Positions 11,975 to 24,410 of a DNA stretch of 64,000 bases are shown in pieces. The position numbers and the translations under genes were made by a program. How positions within the stretch are numbered: the first letter of the stretch is position 1; every line of letters starts with the position of its first letter. The notes beneath the pieces were generated by a model. The model saw only the letters and a list, made by a program, of their open reading frames with translations, did not search any database and was not told the origin of the DNA. Source of the stretch: Artemisia argyi (taxonomy: Eukaryota > Streptophyta > Magnoliopsida > Asterales > Asteraceae); assembly GCA_030686995.1 (NCBI GenBank), contig JARVZY010002388.1:474501-538500 (forward strand), read 5' to 3'.

Positions 11975-11979
<5 letters not shown>
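10603..11979 (+). repeat. 3' LTR of the plus-strand gypsy element (1377 bp)
   Basis: It begins TGATGAGGCA and ends CCCTACGCATCA, so it has TG...CA ends. It matches 1-1267 (reverse complement), and its last bases match the 15-bp 5' LTR remnant at 7011-7025. It is followed without spacer by a (TA)n tract, so no target duplication can be read. Confidence 0.88.
10809..11044 (+). promoter_or_regulatory. LTR promoter: TGACGGCGTCA palindrome array and TATA box
   Basis: Perfect TGACGGCGTCA or TGACGCCGTCA palindromes start at 10832, 10875, 10938, 10991 and 11014. A variant (TGACGGTGTCA) starts at 10809 and half-sites lie between. The last ends 12 bp before TATATATA at 11037-11044. Spacing of the array directly upstream of a TATA box suggests U3 enhancer sites, probably for bZIP factors that bind TGACG; this is inference from the motif. 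Confidence 0.6.

Positions 11980-12054
<75 letters not shown>
11980..12054. repeat. (TA)n microsatellite at the LTR end
   Basis: About 37 TA units run directly from the last base of the 3' LTR. The boundary may be an insertion into a TA tract. Confidence 0.95.
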
Positions 12055-12056
<2 letters not shown>

Positions 12057-14510
12057 CGTAAAATTTAATAATAATAATAATAGTTTGAAATAAAATATAA
12101 CGTCGTGATATGATATCGTAAAAAGAAAAGTAAAATTAAAAATGTTAATTATAGTATATGGCCCGTGTCTTTTCCAAATTTTTACACTTTTTACCCTAAC
12201 GGCGTTAGCGTTACACCGTTAGTCCAAAGTTAAATATATTTACGTTTTACGTCCAAAACTTTATAATTCTTACACTTTTCACCCAAAAGTTTATAAAATT
12301 AGTTTTTCATCCTCAAGTTTGTGAAATGGCAGTTTTTACCTCAACTTTGTAAAATTGACACTTTTAACACGAAATTTATAAAATTTGCAAATTTAGTCCA
12401 AAATTCACCAAATTTGAAACTTAGTGTTTTTATTTCTTAATTAGTTTAAAAATAGCTTATTTAACTTTTCATAACTGCTTATTTGTCGAAAAAGCTTATT
12501 TATAGCTTATGGGCTTTTAACGAGCATAACTAGGGCCCGTTAAGCTTTTTAAATTCAATGGGCTTACGAGGGTTTTGGGCTTGGTTTTGGGCTAATCTTA
12601 GGATCATAAAAATGTTACTCAACAGCTTATTGAGACAGCTTATACGATTGGCTTATTTTCAGCTGATTGGGCTTTAAGGCCCAATCGGTAGTTATTTGTT
12701 TTCAAAACTGGGTTCAAGTCAATTTGCTTTGTATCTTTTAGAGGTTCAGGACGCGATTATTATTGCAAAGTTTCTATATGAAAATGATAGTTTGTCAAGG
12801 GGTCTACTAGTTTGTGAAATAAAATAGTATGCTCATTACCTAGAATTTAAAGATATACGTTCGTTTCATGGGTAGCATGGAACGAGTTTTATAGTAAAAA
12901 GACTTAGAATTTTTCTAATGCTTTGCATGTAATGCATGGTCGATGTACTTAGAAACGTGTCTCAAAAATCGTTTATACGTGACCCTTAGGTTTAAAACTT
13001 TATATAACTTGATTGTTAAGGTGGAAAATATATAGACGAAGGTATAATACTTAGGTGTTGTTTATTTATTTTACGAGTAATAAGGTGCAAGTGTTTGTGT
13101 TGTATACGAAATATAGCAAAATGTACGTCTAGATAAATATTGAAAAGAGTCGTATGAGACTTACTACACCAAAATGGTGGGGTAAAACGAGACGTAGAGT
13201 CGAGGGAACAGTAGTATGAGAGTGTAGCGTGAGTGTTGGCTCGACCAATGTTCACAAACAACGATATGTTCTTCCTAAACACCACCCGGTTACTTTGAAA
13301 TCCTACCCAAGCTATTCGACCCAAGAACTAGACTAAAGACATAGTATTTTTGGTGAGTTTTGATTTGCATGAAAGTGGAAAATGAAAGCATGCATGCATG
13401 GTGTTTAAATATGAAACTTTGAGTATCCTAGTGACCAAAATTTAATGAGATGGGATGTTTACGTGTATTCAAAAAGTCTTGAAAGTGTAAGGAGTAACAT
13501 GCTCCGCATTGTTTTTGTTTCTAGCATGTCGACATACCTCCAATTTCAAAGGAAACGTGGGTTTTGGCTTATAAAATGGAATGGTACTTGTGAATTGGTT
13601 TTAAAATTCATGTAGTACTTTGCCTAGGTGCATAAAATATACTTGTGTGTGTGCATGAAAAGAGGAAGTACTTCCTTGTTTTAAAAATACAATGTCGACC
13701 ACCCTTTTTATTTGTTAACCGATTTGTAACTTCGGTTAGGATTTGTGAGAATTGATAATTTGCAATGTTTAAACATTAGTTTGTGTTAGAAATGGTTTTA
13801 GGACCTCATAGAAACAAACGTGGTTCAAAATGGTTTGGTTTTGGATTTGTTGAAATTTTATGAAATCGTTTTTGTACAAACACTTTGTCTAGTAAAAACG
13901 TAGTTAAACTTGACGTGGGAAGCTAAAAGTTGACACACTCACAGTTGGCTAGGGGAGGAACGAGTATGTGGAAAAATATGTGTAAGTCGTGTGTATGATT
14001 TGGGAGTACGACGTGCGTTTCTTACTTGGTCTAGTCGAATGTTTTCAAAATAATTATAGGGGGTTGGGCTTAAAACGTGTGGGCCGTGAATAGTAACAGG
14101 CCAAAAAATGGTGTTGGGCTTAGTGTGTAATTAAGAGTCCGGTTAGGTGTAATTAGAATTAGTAAAAATATTAATTATGATTAGTGAAAAGTTCAGTAAT
14201 TATTTAGTGAGACGTTTATGTGAGTCCGGACGTTGTCGAACGCGTTTTGTTAAAATACATTACGTAAGTTCGTAGGTGGTAAAAGTTTAATATTCTCGCG
14301 ATTTTTAGACTATAGTGGTACATGTGTGAGCATCGTTTCGGGGAAAAAGGGATTATAAGTATCGTAGTGATTTCGAGTAACATAGCATATTTGATAAACA
14401 AAAATTTTTGTTATTGGTAAAAACATTATTAATTAACGTAATGATATATTAGTCTTTGATTAACTTTTACTATTCATAGGGAAAATTACGGGAGATTACA
14501 CGCTTTTTGC
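12055..14510. other. AT-rich noncoding stretch, possibly an old LTR
   Basis: No protein-coding segment is convincing on either strand. At 12180-12420 there are degenerate repeats built on 'caaaactttataaaattacac' themes like those in LTRs elsewhere in this window. Near 14500, read on the minus strand, TGTAATCTCCCGTAATTTTC resembles the start of gypsy LTRs (compare TGTCACAACTCGTAATTTCC at 21085). The stretch may therefore be a decayed solo LTR on the minus strand; its other end was not found. Confidence 0.3.
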
Positions 14511-14539
14511 GTGGCTTGTTGTAGGTTATAGTAAGGGGA

Positions 14540-16740
14540 AACTGGGAGATAATGATGACAGCTCAAAGAAAGGAGGTTGTCAAACTAATCCTTCTTCACA
14601 ATCAATGGGCAAGATTGGGACAACCAAAACCTTGAAGGACAAAAATTGTTTTAAAAAGCAAGGTGACAAATCCATATGCTTTCGGTCCCTACACATCTCT
14701 CAAAAGTTGGGGATGAAGTGTCTTTGAGTGTCAAAACATTGACTGATGAACATAAATGCCTCCAAACAAGAGATCTTAGAATTGTAACCGCAAGATTCAT
14801 ATCAACAGAGGTTGGTAAAATTCTTGTTTCAAACCCTAACATCCTGATCCTTGCTCTACAAGATCAATTAAATAAAAAAAAAATTCAAATCAACATCTCT
14901 AGAACAAAGGTTTTCAGAGCAAAAGAAATAGCGATGAAACACATCTTGGGTGACTATGAAGAACAATATGTTGTGCTTTGGGATTATACGATAGAGTTAA
15001 AGGAAAAAAATAGTGATACAACTGTGAAGATTCAAGTTGAAACAAACACTGATTTAACCCTGAATTCAAGGGTTTTCAAACGGATTTATGTTTGTATTGG
15101 TGCCCTGAAAGCAGGTTAGAGAGCATGAAGAAGGGAAATACTGTGTTTGGATGGAGCTTTTATCAAAGGACCATATACTGGTCAAGTCTTAACTGATGTT
15201 GGTGTAGATAGCAATAATGGGTTGTATCCACTTGCTTATGAAGTTGTTGAAGCTGAGTGCAAGAATTCATGGTTATTGTTCCTTTCCAATGTAGGAGATG
15301 ACCTTGATTTGCAACCCAATTCAAACTACACCTTCATCTTAGACAAACAAAATGTATAATCATGGTTTGCTTATTTATTTTGTACATTATACACCCCCAC
15401 ATTCATATCTTATGTTTATTGTTATAGAGGATATTACCCATTACAAAACTGTTTCCTTCTGCTGAACACAGATTATGTGTCAAACATATATATGACAACA
15501 TGAAGAAGTTATTCAAGGGAAGAATTTACAAGGACTTTCTTTGGAAGTTTGCAGCAGCATCAACAGTGCTTCAGTTTAATTGATTAATGGAGGAGCTTAA
15601 AGCAGTGGACCCTAAAGCTCATAATTGGTTACAAACCACAATCATCATGGTCTAGGTCACATTTTTCAGGTATAATATAATCCTAGCATTTCCTTCCACC
15701 AGTATTGTTTGAATGCTGAAAGCTGATGCTGCTACTTTATGTGGGAAAGCTAAATGTGACATCCTACTAAACAACTTATGTGAATCTTTTAATATCAAGT
15801 TGGTAGACGGTAGAGATCAACCAATCATTGGTTGACTGGAATACATCAGGGTGGAGTATCTTATGAAGAGAAATTGCATTGTGCAGTAGGTGATAGACAT
15901 ATATGAAAGTCCCTTAACCCCAACTGCAACTTCAATTTTTAGTAACATTAAGCGAGGAGCAAATGAGTATAATGTTGTATGGAATGGGGGGACACATAAC
16001 AGTGTAAGGGACAATGAAATGACCAATGTCTTCTGACTATGACTCTTAGGAAATGTACATGTATGAGATGGGAGCTAACTGGTATTCCATGTAAACATGT
16101 TGTTGCCGCAATCTACAACATGGCATCTCATGGCAAAGAGGTTGGATACCAAAGGATTGGGTGGACCAATGTTATTGGTTAAACACATGGCAGGAGATGT
16201 ATCAATATAAGGTTAAAGGAATTGATGGTCCAACCTTTTGGCCAAAATGCAGGATCCCTAGTGTCTTACTATCTCCTCAGCACCATGTTCCCATAGGTAG
16301 ACCAAGGAAGAAGAGAAGAATGAAAAAGGATGAGATTGTTGAAGCAGCTGTGAAGAAGATGGTGAAGAATGACAAGATGTCAAAGAAGGGCACTACAATC
16401 TCTTGTGGTAAGTGTGGTGGAAAGGGCCATAATAGGAGAGCTTGTATAGGTCCAAGAGACAACCAAGTCAATGGAAAAAAGAAGAAGGGTAATGCATCAA
16501 GAAAGGAAGGAGTACCAGATAAGGTATTAGGAAGCACTAGTCAGCCAGTGGGATCACAAGCAACTGAGGTATCGGTAAAGTCAGCCAGTGGGATCATAAG
16601 CAATTCTTGTATCAGTAGGGACAAGTCAACTAGTTGGATCACAATCAACTAAGGTATAAGGAAGCACAAGTCAGCTAGTGGGATCACAATCAACAGTGAA
16701 TAGTAGAGCTTAAAGGAAGAAGAGGATCAAGAGAGCAAGC
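14540..16740 (+). pseudogene. Mutator-like (MuDR) transposase, decayed
   Basis: Blocks of MULE transposase appear in order across several frames. A pre-catalytic region (14676-15119) includes the family signature around IYVCIGALK. The catalytic start (15147-15359) carries LDGAFIKGPYTGQ and VGVDSNNGLYPLAY, then FILDKQN where the second catalytic Asp falls. A gap at about 15353-15426 has GT/AG ends and may be an intron. Next come PSAEHRLCVKHIY (15440-15490) and a VDGRDQP region (about 15806). A SWIM-type segment WELTGIPCKHVVAA lies at 16072-16112, and a C-terminal basic region with a CCHC knuckle (CGKCGGKGHNRRAC, 16403-16444) follows. Several stops and frame changes make it non-functional. The terminal inverted repeats were not identified. 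A copia element is inserted just beyond its 3' end. Confidence 0.85.
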
Positions 16741-16778
16741 AAGATAGGAAAGTAGGCCAAGTGAGTTAACACCAGTAT

Positions 16779-18103
16779 TGTTGACATAAATAATGCCTAA
16801 AAACATTATTAACATGTTATCAATATCTCTATGTTTTAATTATCACAAAATATAAACTCATAGAACTAAAACTTGTGACATAAACAAGTATTTAATGATT
16901 AATATTTCTCTTTACATCCAAATCACTTAAGGTATGAATAAACAAAGTGTTTAGTGCAATTTATGATCAAAGGGGTATTTAATTAACTAATACAAAGTTT
17001 ATTTAATTTTATAAACATATTATATATTTTTGAAAAACACTTTTGGAAATAAAGAAAAATGTTTTATTCATACTAAATATATGAATTCAAATTTTTAACC
17101 AAAATCAGTTAGTTTTTCACCAAATAAACTTTCCCCACTAAAAGACAAAGAATCTGGCCGTTTCAGCTGGGCGGCCCCCTTAATTATAAAAGGCGGTCCT
17201 CTTAATTTTAAGGGGGCCGGCCATGATTTAAGGGGACCGGCCATGCTCCTCTGTCAGAATCTGTTGCCTATAAATACCACCTTAAACCTGGATTTTTTCC
17301 TCACCTTTTCCACTACAGAACTTTCTGTTCTAGATCTCCATTTCCAATCTATAAATCCTTTGATCATACATTCTTAAATCTTTGTTTCAAAGTGATCCAA
17401 ACATCATCCCATCAAGTGCAAGAGAAGAATACTTCTATCCCTCAAGACAATAAGTATTACAACTTGTTGTGATCTCCACATCTAAGTTGTTAGTGAATCA
17501 TTATTGTTATTATTTCATTGTGTGATTAGGTGTGAATATTGGTTAGAAGATAGTGTAGCTTGATATACAGTGTGATTGGTTAGAAGAATAGTTGTAAAGA
17601 AGATAAGTTAGGAAGAAGATTGGTGTGTAGAAGAATAGGTGTGAAGAAGATTGGTGTGTAGAAGATTGGTGTGAAGAAGTGGTGTGATTTAGTAGTGAAT
17701 AGGTGTGAACTAGTTGTGTAGAAGTTGTGACTAAGTTGTGAAGTTATTGTGGTGTGTAAATTGGTGTGTAAGGTTTTCTCCGCCATAAGGGATTGTTGAT
17801 ATAGTGAAGAAAACTCTCGAGTTAGGTGCTCGGGGAGTGGAGTAGGGCAAGGAAGGTGACCTTGTAGCCGAACCACTATAAATCTCTTGTCTCTCGGTTC
17901 GATCTTTCCAACCCTTATCTATTTCTTTACTTACATTATTATTGCTTTATCGTACATACTTAGTGTTGTTCATATTGTGCACGACTTGATTTCATATAGC
18001 ATCGAATCTATATTTTATAAAACAAAGAAAACTCTTGAACAAACTTTTATAACAATTTGAAAAAGACGTAAAACTATTCAACCCCCCCTTCTAGTTTTCC
18101 ACA
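16779..18103 (+). repeat. 5' LTR of the copia element (1325 bp)
   Basis: It starts TGTTGACATAAATAATGCC and ends CTAGTTTTCCACA. A TATAAATA box lies at about 17271-17278. A purine-rich degenerate repeat built on GAAGATTGGTGTGTA fills 17580-17770. It differs from the 3' LTR by scattered substitutions and small indels only, so the insertion is fairly recent. Confidence 0.9.
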
Positions 18104-18105
18104 AT

Positions 18106-18118
18106 TGGTATCAAGAGC
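18106..18118 (+). other. Primer binding site, initiator tRNA-Met type
   Basis: TGGTATCAAGAGC starts two bases after the LTR end. It matches the usual TGGTATCAGAGC with one added A. Confidence 0.75.
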
Positions 18119-18171
18119 CACGTCTAATAAGATCTTTAAAATATATTGTATTTTAAAACTTGTAATGATCT

Positions 18172-21084
18172 ATGGAATCTTTAAAATATTTAGAAGGGCA
18201 ATCTATGCAAAGACCACCACTATTTGAAAGTGATGGATTTTTATATTGGAAAAATAGATTCGAAACGTATGTGAAATCAAAAGATCTTGATCTTTGGCAT
18301 ATTATTACCTTTGGTGATTTTCCTCCTATTCAATATAATGTTGAAACTAAAATGAATGAAATTGTATCTTTTGAAGAACAAAATGATGATTTGAAAAAGA
18401 AATTAGCAAAAAATAATGAGGCTAAAATGGTAATCTATAATGCGTTACCACGCAAAGAATATGAAAGAATTTTTATGTGTAAAACCGCCAAAGAAATTTG
18501 GGATTCTTTACTAATTACTCACCAAGGTAATAGCCAAGTCAAAGATAATAAAATAGATCTTCTTGTACAACAATATGAACAATTTACGATTCCGGAAGAG
18601 GAATCAATTGATAATGCTTTTGCTAAGTTTAACACTATCATCACAAGTTTAAAAGCACTTGATGAGACATTTTCTAGTAAAAATTGTGTTAGGAAATTTC
18701 TTAGGGCATTGCATCCAAAATGGCGAGCTAAGGTCACGGAAATCGAAGAATCAAAGAACTTGATGACGTTATTACTAGATGAACTAATTGGCAACTTGAA
18801 GGTTCATGAAGAAATCATAAGAAGAGATTCGGAAACGGTCAAAGTCAAGAAAGAACAAACCAAATTCATTGCTCTAAAAGCCAAAAAGGAATCTAGTGAT
18901 GATGATGATTCAAGTGACGAAAGTGAAGACGAAGAATATGCAATGGCCGTAAGAGAATTCAAGAAGTTCTTCAAGAGACGAGGAAGATTCACTAGATCAT
19001 CACGAGACGAAAGAAGAGCATTCCAAAGGAATAGAAGTGACAACTACGGGAAAAGAAAGTGCTTTAGATGTGGAAGTCCAAATCATCTCATTGGCGAATG
19101 TCTAAAGCCACCAGGTTATGAAAGTCAAGGTGCTTTTGTTAGTGGAACATGGAGTGATAATGACAAAGAAGAAGTTGAAAAGCCAAGAGACGAAAAGTGT
19201 TTTATGGCAAAAGAAACCGACAAAATATGTTTAGGAATTGACTTGGAACTTGACGAATGGATTAAAGATAGCGGATGTTCGAGGCACATGATGGGGAATC
19301 GCAATCTATTCTCTACATACAAGGCATACAATGGAGGTAACGTTATTTTCGGTAGTGACTTACGTGGAAAAATCATTGGCAAAGGTACGATCTCTCAAGA
19401 CTCACTTACTATTGAAAATGTAGAGCATGTAGATAAATTAACATATAACTTGCTTAGTGTAGGACAAATATGTGATAATAAATGTAGAGTCACATTTACC
19501 GAAGATGATAGCGAAATAGTTAAGAATGGAAAAATTATATGGAGAGGAATTAGAAAAGGTGGCATATATGTTATGAAACTAGGAAACAAACCTGAGGATA
19601 GGATATGCCTAACGACCCTAGATGAAAACTCTACACTATGGCATAGGAGATTAGGACATCCTAACATGCAACAAATACAATCTTTGGCCTCTAAGGAATT
19701 AGTTAGAAATTTGCCTAATCTAAAATATGACAAGCATTTTTGTGATGCATGTAAAATTGGAAAACAAGCTCATGCTAGTCACAAAGCCAAGAATATAGTA
19801 TCCACTACTAGGTGCCTAGAATTATTACATATGGATCTTTTTGGTCCATCCGCTGTGCGGAGCTATTGAGGAAACAAATATACCTTAGTAATAGTAGATG
19901 ACTACTCACGATACACGTGGACTAGGTTTTTAAGTGACAAAACCCAAGCCTTTGAAAAATTCGAAATATTTAGTAAAATGATTCAAAATAAATTAGGATG
20001 CTCAATAGTTGCCATTAGGACGGACCATGGTAGAGAATTTGATAACGAAGTACAATTCGGAAAATATTGCGAGTTAAATGGAATATCTCACAATTTCTCC
20101 GCTCCTCGTACTCCTCAATCAAATGGCGTAGTAGAAAGAAAAAATAGGTCACTACAAGAAATGAGTAGAACTATGTTAAATGAACAATCCATCCCACAAA
20201 AATTTTGGTGTCACGCCGTAGATACATCAACTTATATTTTAAATAGGGTATCAATTAGAAGAATTCTAGGAAAAACTCCTTATGAGTTATTAAGAGGTAG
20301 AAAACCAAACTTAAGCTACTTTAGGGTATTTGGAAGTAAATGCTATATTCTAAACACTAAGGACTATCTCACTAAGTTTGATCCAAAATCATATGAAGGA
20401 ATATTTTTAGGATACTCACAAAATGGCAAAGCATATATAATACTTAACAAACACTCCATGAAAGTAGAGGAATCACTAAATGTAACATTTGATGAAACAC
20501 CACCACCTCCGAAAACATTACCTTTAGAAGATGATGATTTAGTCGAAGATGAAGCTATTGAGGTTAGTAAAACAAAACCCATAAGAAATGATAATGATAA
20601 CATTCACTTAGAAAATAACGAAATTATTAATATTAAAGAATCTAGATCACATCCATTAGATAATATAATAGGACATCTTAACCAAAGAACCCTTAGATCA
20701 CAAGCCCAAGATAAAAAAAATTTCTTTTGTTTCCTCTCAGCAATAGAACCTAAGAATATTAGCGAGGATTTAAAGGATGAAAGTTGGGTTATAGCTATGC
20801 AAGAAGAATTAAATCAATTTAAGGCAAATGATGTTTGGGAACTAGTCCCAAATCCAAAGGATATGACCATCATAGGAACCAAATGGGTATATAGGAATAA
20901 GTTAGACGAGAATGGAATAGTTACTAGGAATAAAGCTAGGTTAGTTGCCCAAGGTTATAATCAACAAGAAGGAATTGATTATGACAAAACTTATGCCCCC
21001 GTAGCTAGACTAGAATCAATTAGGATATTACTTACCTATGCTTGCGCCCTAGATTTTAAGTTATTCCAAATGGATGTGAAAAGT
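18172..21084 (+). pseudogene. copia gag-pol: gag, protease, integrase, truncated RT
   Basis: One frame begins [10 protein letters not shown] at 18172. Gag (UBN2-like) covers about residues 1-280 and ends with a CCHC knuckle [14 protein letters not shown] (19060-19101). An aspartic protease motif DSGCSRHM follows (19270-19293), then the GAG-pre-integrase segment [19 protein letters not shown] and the integrase core with TDHGREF and QSNGVVERKNR. RT begins near residue 880 with WVYRNKLDENG and stops after LFQMDVKS at 21084, well before the YVDD active site. A TGA at 19867-19869 replaces the Gly codon expected in SYGGNKYT; the frame is open on both sides. No separate env-like ORF is left. The element cannot move on its own. 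Codon and sequence similarity suggest a widespread Asteraceae copia family. Confidence 0.9.
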
Positions 21085-21893
21085 TGTCACAACTCGTAAT
21101 TTCCGGTCATTTTCCAAACCTCAACATATTACTATTCACCAATTACTATTCATCATTTACTATTCATCGTTTTACTATTCATCATTTTTGAGGTCAATTT
21201 GACATTCCGAGAAACATTCAGAAATTTTACTATTCACTTGACACTATTCATTTCCGAGAGGAAATCACTATTCACGTGCATTACTCATTTCATCGTAAAA
21301 TTTGTTTACGAGTATTCAAATTCGCGTAACCGTATTGGTTCAGGAGCGAATTCATGCATTATCATTTGGGACATCTCATACAGACTAGAAATAGTCTGCG
21401 TATTATCATTATGTCACTTGCATACTATTCCACTCGTAGGATATTTAAATTAGTACTTTTCGTATAATTAACTTTTACGTTTAATTATTTCTAAATAAAC
21501 GTTAAAAAACGACCAATAATGTGACTAATACGTCCGACACTCCCGACTATGATCCAAAATATATTTTTATATTCATTTTAATAATATAAAAATTATAATA
21601 TTAATTTACCCGGTGTTTTCCAATCAATTGCTAAATTTTACGGTCGGAGCTCATAACTCCGTCGGTTTGCGTTATTTCAACAAAATAATTATTTTGACAC
21701 CCGATTCTCATCAGGAATAATATTTTACAACTCCTACAACTTCGTCGTATTTTATTTCACCTCTTTAACATTTATTTTTAGTTAACCCGGTACCCGGTAT
21801 CACCTAAAACAAGTAATATCTACCTAAACTACACAAAAGTCTTACAAAATATTACAAAATCTCATTTCTTCTTCCCTTTCTCACCAAATGCCG

Positions 21894-21919
21894 CCCCCCC
21901 CCCCCCCCCCCCCCCCCCC
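21894..21919. repeat. Poly-C run of 26 bases
   Basis: An uninterrupted C tract inside the 5' LTR. Its length may be unreliable in the assembly. Confidence 0.9.
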
Positions 21920-23529
21920 TTTGATTTCCTTAAAATATGGATCTTGTCTTGTAAATCAATAATACATAAACTAGACTTTGATATTATTTCTCATTTCATA
22001 CAAAATCAAAACTAGAAAACTTACTCTCTTTTTCTCTCCTCTCTATGACCGGCCACCACAAGAAGAAACCAAGATTTTTCCAAGATTTAGTAATTTTACA
22101 AGTCCTATTAGTATCCTAGTTAAGGTTTTGAAATAAAAATCTCAAGGACAATTAAGTATTTCTCATCAAAAGCTCATTAATCTTTCAAGTAAGGTAACAA
22201 AACTCATTTGATAATTTTTACAAGTTATTACTATGATTATATATTTTTCTTACAAGATCTTATGCATTTGTTAGTTTATACCACTTCATTTTATAAACTA
22301 TTAACTTTTAAACCCTAGAAGGTGATTTTAGCTAGATCCTTGTTTGATCCACTTGATTTGTGATGTTTAGGAACCCATGACACCCTAAGAAGGTGTATGG
22401 TAGGATTAGACTAGTTTTGTGGTGATTGAAAGTGGTTTGATTGAAGATGGAACTACATTAGAACCCTAAGAATGATTTTTGAAACAATAAAAATACCTAC
22501 TGTCCCTATTTTTATTTCGTGGGAAAATCAGTGGTTGATGGTTAATTTTTGACCAAAGATTTAGAAAATACTTTCAAAAACGAAGCCGTGGGCGAAAGAA
22601 CGGATTAAAACGAGTTAATAACGAAGGAGATATGATTTTCCGAATTTAACGACGAAAACTATTTTCTGAAAAACTGCATGCTGTTTGACAGTTTTCGACG
22701 GGCAAATAGAGGCGTTAAACGTAACCTAGAGGAGCCGAGCTATTGAAAATATATTAGTATATACTAAAACGAATATGTGGATATAAAGAACGAGTAAAAT
22801 GAGCTTAAAACGACCAAGTTATACACGTTTTAAAATCGTCAAAACTATATATATATATATATATATATATTTAGTCACTACTAGAAAATAATATAACTAC
22901 GTACTAAATGAGATATTTTCTAGATTTCTTATTCAAGGAGTTTATTTTTAACTAACGAAGTACGTACGACTCAAGGTTTATTACGCTACTACTAGACATT
23001 ATTTTAAGGTTTTCTAGACGAGGAATATAACACTAACATTTTTATACGATATACTACGACAAGTTATATACTTCTATATTTGGACTTATTTTCCTAAGTC
23101 TGGAAACTATTATACTTTGACAATAACTAGTATTTCCAAGTTATGAGTGGTATAGGCATCATGTGCATGTGCATTCACTTCATCACGTCATGATCTAAAG
23201 TAGATCGTTATTACTCATATTAGGTTGCGGTTAGAGATCGTGCCTCATTTCAGTGTATCCATTCTTGTCATCGTAGCTATCGCACCAGGTGAGTCATAGC
23301 CCCTACTATTTTAACTGTTTTGTAAACTCTTTGGGGGAGAATACATGCTCGTTTTACTTAAACGCACTACTTGTTTTACCTGGTTGATTACTCAAAGATT
23401 TCCAGCTTTATCTAAATATATATTTGATCACCTGCATTCATTGGTATGTTTGATTTCCTGTATTTCAAGGGATTGATTATCCTTGTTTATATGACCTCAT
23501 AGTCACCAATTGTTCCTATATGCTCATTG

Positions 23530-23790
23530 TAATATTGTGGTATTCCCCACTTGGCTGTGATGTCAAACGTAATATTGTGGTATTCCCCACTTGGCTGTGA
23601 TGTCAAACGTAATATTGTGGTATTCCCCACTTGGCTGTGATGTCAAACGTAATATTGCTGTTTCCCTACTTGATTGACCTATATGTTCATTGTAATATTG
23701 TGGTATTCCCCACTTGGCTGTGATGTCAAACGTATTGTGGTATTCCCCACTTGGCTGTGATGTCAAACGTAATATTGCTGTTTCCTTACT
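23530..23790 (+). repeat. 40-bp tandem repeat array in the LTR
   Basis: A unit built on GTGGTATTCCCCACTTGGCT and TGATGTCAAACGTAATATT occurs about five times nearly unchanged (from about 23530, 23570, 23610, 23691 and 23731). Diverged copies with GCTGTTTCCCTACTTGATTG start near 23650 and 23770. The perfect units differ by almost nothing, so the expansion is recent. Confidence 0.9.
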
Positions 23791-24398
23791 TGACTGAATT
23801 GCGATGCCTTTGCATCAACCTTATTACGGGTTTTCCCGCTTGACTGATTTATCATATGGCCTCATTGACTAAATTAATTATATAGCCGTTTTGCTATATT
23901 TATCTGAGAATTTGGATACCATTATTACTTATGTTCACGTAGACTTTAACACTTTTGGCAGTTGGTTGTAAACACACAGGTTGCAAGTCTCTTATGGCGG
24001 GACTTGGAACTGAGTGGATTTACAATGCCTTTGCTGGGCGATCATTTCTCTATAGGCATTATTTTGTTAAACAACTCTATGAACTCACCAACCTCGTGTT
24101 GACACTTTAGCATGTATTTTCAGGTATTAAGCTATGGCACGCTACAAGAGGTTTTGGCAGGGCATGGCATGGTCATAGAAGACTCTGATTATTCATTTGG
24201 GGACCGTTTTAAACCATTTTAAGGGCCTACTTCCGCACTACTTTTAAAAATGTAAATTCAACATTTTTGACTTAACTATTTTATTCTATATAATTGAAGT
24301 GAAAACCATTTTTGGTACTTGTGTTGTGATACCGATTGAGTTACACCCCCAGCTACACGTATGCTTCCGCTGGACCCGATTTTGGGGGTGTGACAGAT

Positions 24399-24410
24399 TG
24401 GTATCAGAGC
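24399..24410 (+). other. Primer binding site, initiator tRNA-Met
   Basis: TGGTATCAGAGC, a perfect match to the usual Met primer site, lies three bases after the LTR end. Confidence 0.88.

Larger units (their letters stand above)
7011..11979 (+). mobile_element. Pol-less (non-autonomous) gypsy LTR element, plus strand
   Basis: The order is the last 15 bp of a 5' LTR (7011-7025), a tRNA-Asp-type primer site, a leader, a broken gag/protease-region ORF (7190-8092), a long 3' noncoding region and a complete 3' LTR (10603-11979). No RT, RNase H or integrase coding is present. Its LTR and 3' region match the minus-strand pol-bearing element, so the two are close relatives. The rest of its 5' LTR is predicted to lie left of the window, displaced by the minus-strand insertion. 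Confidence 0.8.
21085..24395 (+). repeat. 5' LTR (3.3 kb) of the nested gypsy element
   Basis: Its start is repeated at 27001. The first 120 bp repeat TTACTATTCATC-like motifs. It contains a 26-base C run (21894-21919), a short TA tract near 22848 and a 40-bp tandem array (23530-23780). No gene is recognised inside it. Confidence 0.85.

Noticed and set aside
17580..17876. Minus-strand frames in the copia LTRs (also 28425-28697)
   Set aside because: They are repeats of GAAGATTGGTGTG read backward; the two copies are LTR duplicates.
23530..23790. CRISPR-like array
   Set aside because: Units are contiguous 40-bp tandem copies without unique spacers, inside a plant LTR.
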